DNA of 5,743 nucleotides from Candidatus Bathyarchaeota archaeon (GTDB lineage Archaea > Thermoproteota > Bathyarchaeia > 40CM-2-53-6), in the NCBI GenBank assembly GCA_005883085.1, contig VBAY01000036.1, positions 1-5,743 on the forward strand, written 5' to 3'. Under the pieces are notes generated by a model. The model was not told the origin of the DNA. It saw only the letters and a list, made by a program, of their open reading frames with translations, and made no database searches. Positions 4,699 through 5,743 of this stretch are shown here, in pieces (within the stretch, counting starts at the first letter, position 1; every line of letters starts with the position of its first letter). Both the position numbers and the translations under genes were made by a program.

Positions 4699-5733
4699 CT
4701 AGATGATGTCCCTGGTGAGGGCTTCTCTGAACTTGACCCGGCAGTCTTGGCACTGGAAGAGGCCGATAAGCACGTTTTTCTTGGACTTGCCGCCTTTGAG
4801 CTCCCAGACCTTCGCTGCCTTGGGAACGTCAGCGCCGCACTTTGGACAGACGACCTTGTAGAACTGGCTTGGCAGTTGGAGGTTTGGCTGGGAGACGTCT
4901 GGTCCTGAGGGTATGCCTGGAATAGTTTCAGTGCCTGGAATGCTTGGCTGAACCTCTGTCTCTGCTGTCGCGACTGCTGAGGAGGCATCAAGAATTGGCA
5001 TATCATCGACAACCTTAACGACGAGCGCTTCTGCGACATCCTCGACGTATTCTTGCGCTGGCGCTGTCGTGAAGGAGTCGTCAACTGTAGAATCGCTTAC
5101 CTGGGTCAATGGGGCAACAGGGGCGGCGACGATGGGATCAGCAGTAATCGGCGATACGGGTATAGCTTGTTCTTGGACTTGCGAAGTCGCTGAGGTCGGG
5201 GCTGAGATAGGGGCGCTGACTAGTGCGTCGGTTGATTGGGGTGTTGTAGGTGTTGCGGGTGGAGCCCATGGTCTCTCTGAGACAATGGAGCTTGCAGAGA
5301 ACTTGACGCTTGGCGAAGTCGGGGTCGAGACCGGTAACTGCTGTGTAGGGGCTGGTGCCTGTTGTGGAACCGCGTTCCTCGCCCATTCCTCGATCAGAGT
5401 TCGTGGAGCTGGTGGGTTGGCCTGTTTGAAATCTGCTGACGCCAGTGGTCTCGTTTCGATGTGGGTTAGGACTTCGATCATGTCCTTGATCTCTTCGATG
5501 CTGTGAAGATTTCGCTGTAGTAGGCCCTTGAACTCTTCCCGCTGTCCGCGGTATTCTTGTTCGCTGACTTCACCGGTCACGTATTTCGTCTCAAGGTTCA
5601 GCAATCGTTGTGGCGTGTTGCCGATCTGGTCCTTGGTTTCTTTGAGGTGCTCGTTCAACGTGTATCCTAGCACGTTGATTCTGTCTTGGAGGTCTTGTGA
5701 GGCTCGTCCATACTCCTCGTAGATGGTTCGCAT
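4699..5733 (-). CDS. Coiled-coil protein with disordered linker and C-terminal CxxC/CxxC Cren7-like domain
   Basis: This 344-residue protein has three parts. Residues 1-95 are charged and helical, with coiled-coil character; 43-72 follow a SHOCT-like pattern (LETKYVTGEVSEQEY). Residues 103-288 are a Pro/Ala/Thr/Ser/Val-rich, probably disordered linker with acidic clusters near 213-260. Residues 291-344 carry C296-x2-C299 and C328-x2-C331, a likely zinc site. Between them VWELKGGKSKKNVLIGLF (309-326) closely resembles the Cren7 segment from its DNA-contacting Trp26/Leu28 through the basic loop to IGLF; W310 and L312 would be the equivalents, with one extra residue in the loop. I infer DNA binding by the tail and oligomerisation by the head. 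There is no signal peptide or membrane segment. The frame stays open upstream of the ATG at 5733 to the window edge (AAA GAA AAA), and no ribosome site is visible, so the start may lie outside. An alternative reading is an ordinary zinc ribbon unrelated to Cren7. Confidence 0.85.
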   Translation of the reverse strand: MRTIYEEYGRASQDLQDRINVLGYTLNEHLKETKDQIGNTPQRLLNLETKYVTGEVSEQEYRGQREEFKGLLQRNLHSIEEIKDMIEVLTHIETRPLASADFKQANPPAPRTLIEEWARNAVPQQAPAPTQQLPVSTPTSPSVKFSASSIVSERPWAPPATPTTPQSTDALVSAPISAPTSATSQVQEQAIPVSPITADPIVAAPVAPLTQVSDSTVDDSFTTAPAQEYVEDVAEALVVKVVDDMPILDASSAVATAETEVQPSIPGTETIPGIPSGPDVSQPNLQLPSQFYKVVCPKCGADVPKAAKVWELKGGKSKKNVLIGLFQCQDCRVKFREALTRDII

Positions 5734-5743
5734 TTTTTCTTTG

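Noticed and set aside
5069..5506. Long plus-strand frame opposite the coiled-coil/Cren7-like gene
   Set aside because: Pro/Ala/Ser/Thr/Val-rich linker codons leave the complementary strand open by composition. The minus-strand frame has the CxxC pairs, the Cren7-like motif and a sensible start.

Overview
The window reads as chromosomal DNA of an archaeon, most likely of the TACK/Thermoproteota group (Nitrososphaeria- or Bathyarchaeia-like). The basis is an unmistakable Alba chromatin protein, a neighbouring protein whose C-terminal domain resembles the crenarchaeal chromatin protein Cren7, a secreted and sequon-rich PKD/Ig-like surface protein, and T-rich terminator-like tracts. The placement is inference. 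The malate synthase and DUF1801 genes at the left end are families best known from bacteria, so that end may have been acquired by transfer.

Layout. 1-744 (+): C-terminal half of a malate synthase A, cut by the window edge. 800-1168 (+): a DUF1801 protein with a clear Shine-Dalgarno sequence that favours the second ATG. 1169-1488: non-coding, with three small dyads and a TATA-like box close to the next gene. 1489-3426 (+): a secreted protein of about 645 residues with a signal peptide, a cohesin-like beta-sandwich, a PKD domain, two Ig-like repeats and a C-terminal beta domain, and no visible membrane anchor. 3427-3863: a 437-base intergenic region that is the least ordinary part of the window. 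It holds a degenerate 13-bp tandem array, a compound hairpin followed by T8, a dense run of seven dyads, and a TATA-like box followed by a leader hairpin. 3864-4175 (+): an unrecognised 103-residue protein. 4181-4567 (-): Alba with an Arg/Glu/Pro-rich N-terminal tail. 4568-4698: a T-rich terminator-like stretch and the Alba leader. 4699-5733 (-): a coiled-coil, low-complexity-linker and CxxC/CxxC Cren7-like protein whose start lies near or beyond the window edge.

How the genes fit together. The minus-strand pair forms a plausible chromatin locus: Alba coats and bridges DNA, and the Cren7-like protein may tether a DNA-binding barrel to a coiled-coil oligomer. Each appears to have its own transcription signals. 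The plus-strand genes show no shared pathway: malate synthase belongs to the glyoxylate shunt, the DUF1801 protein has an uncertain intracellular role, and the large protein is exported. The best candidates for something undescribed are the Cren7-like zinc-knuckle architecture beside Alba and the dyad-packed intergenic region at 3535-3854.
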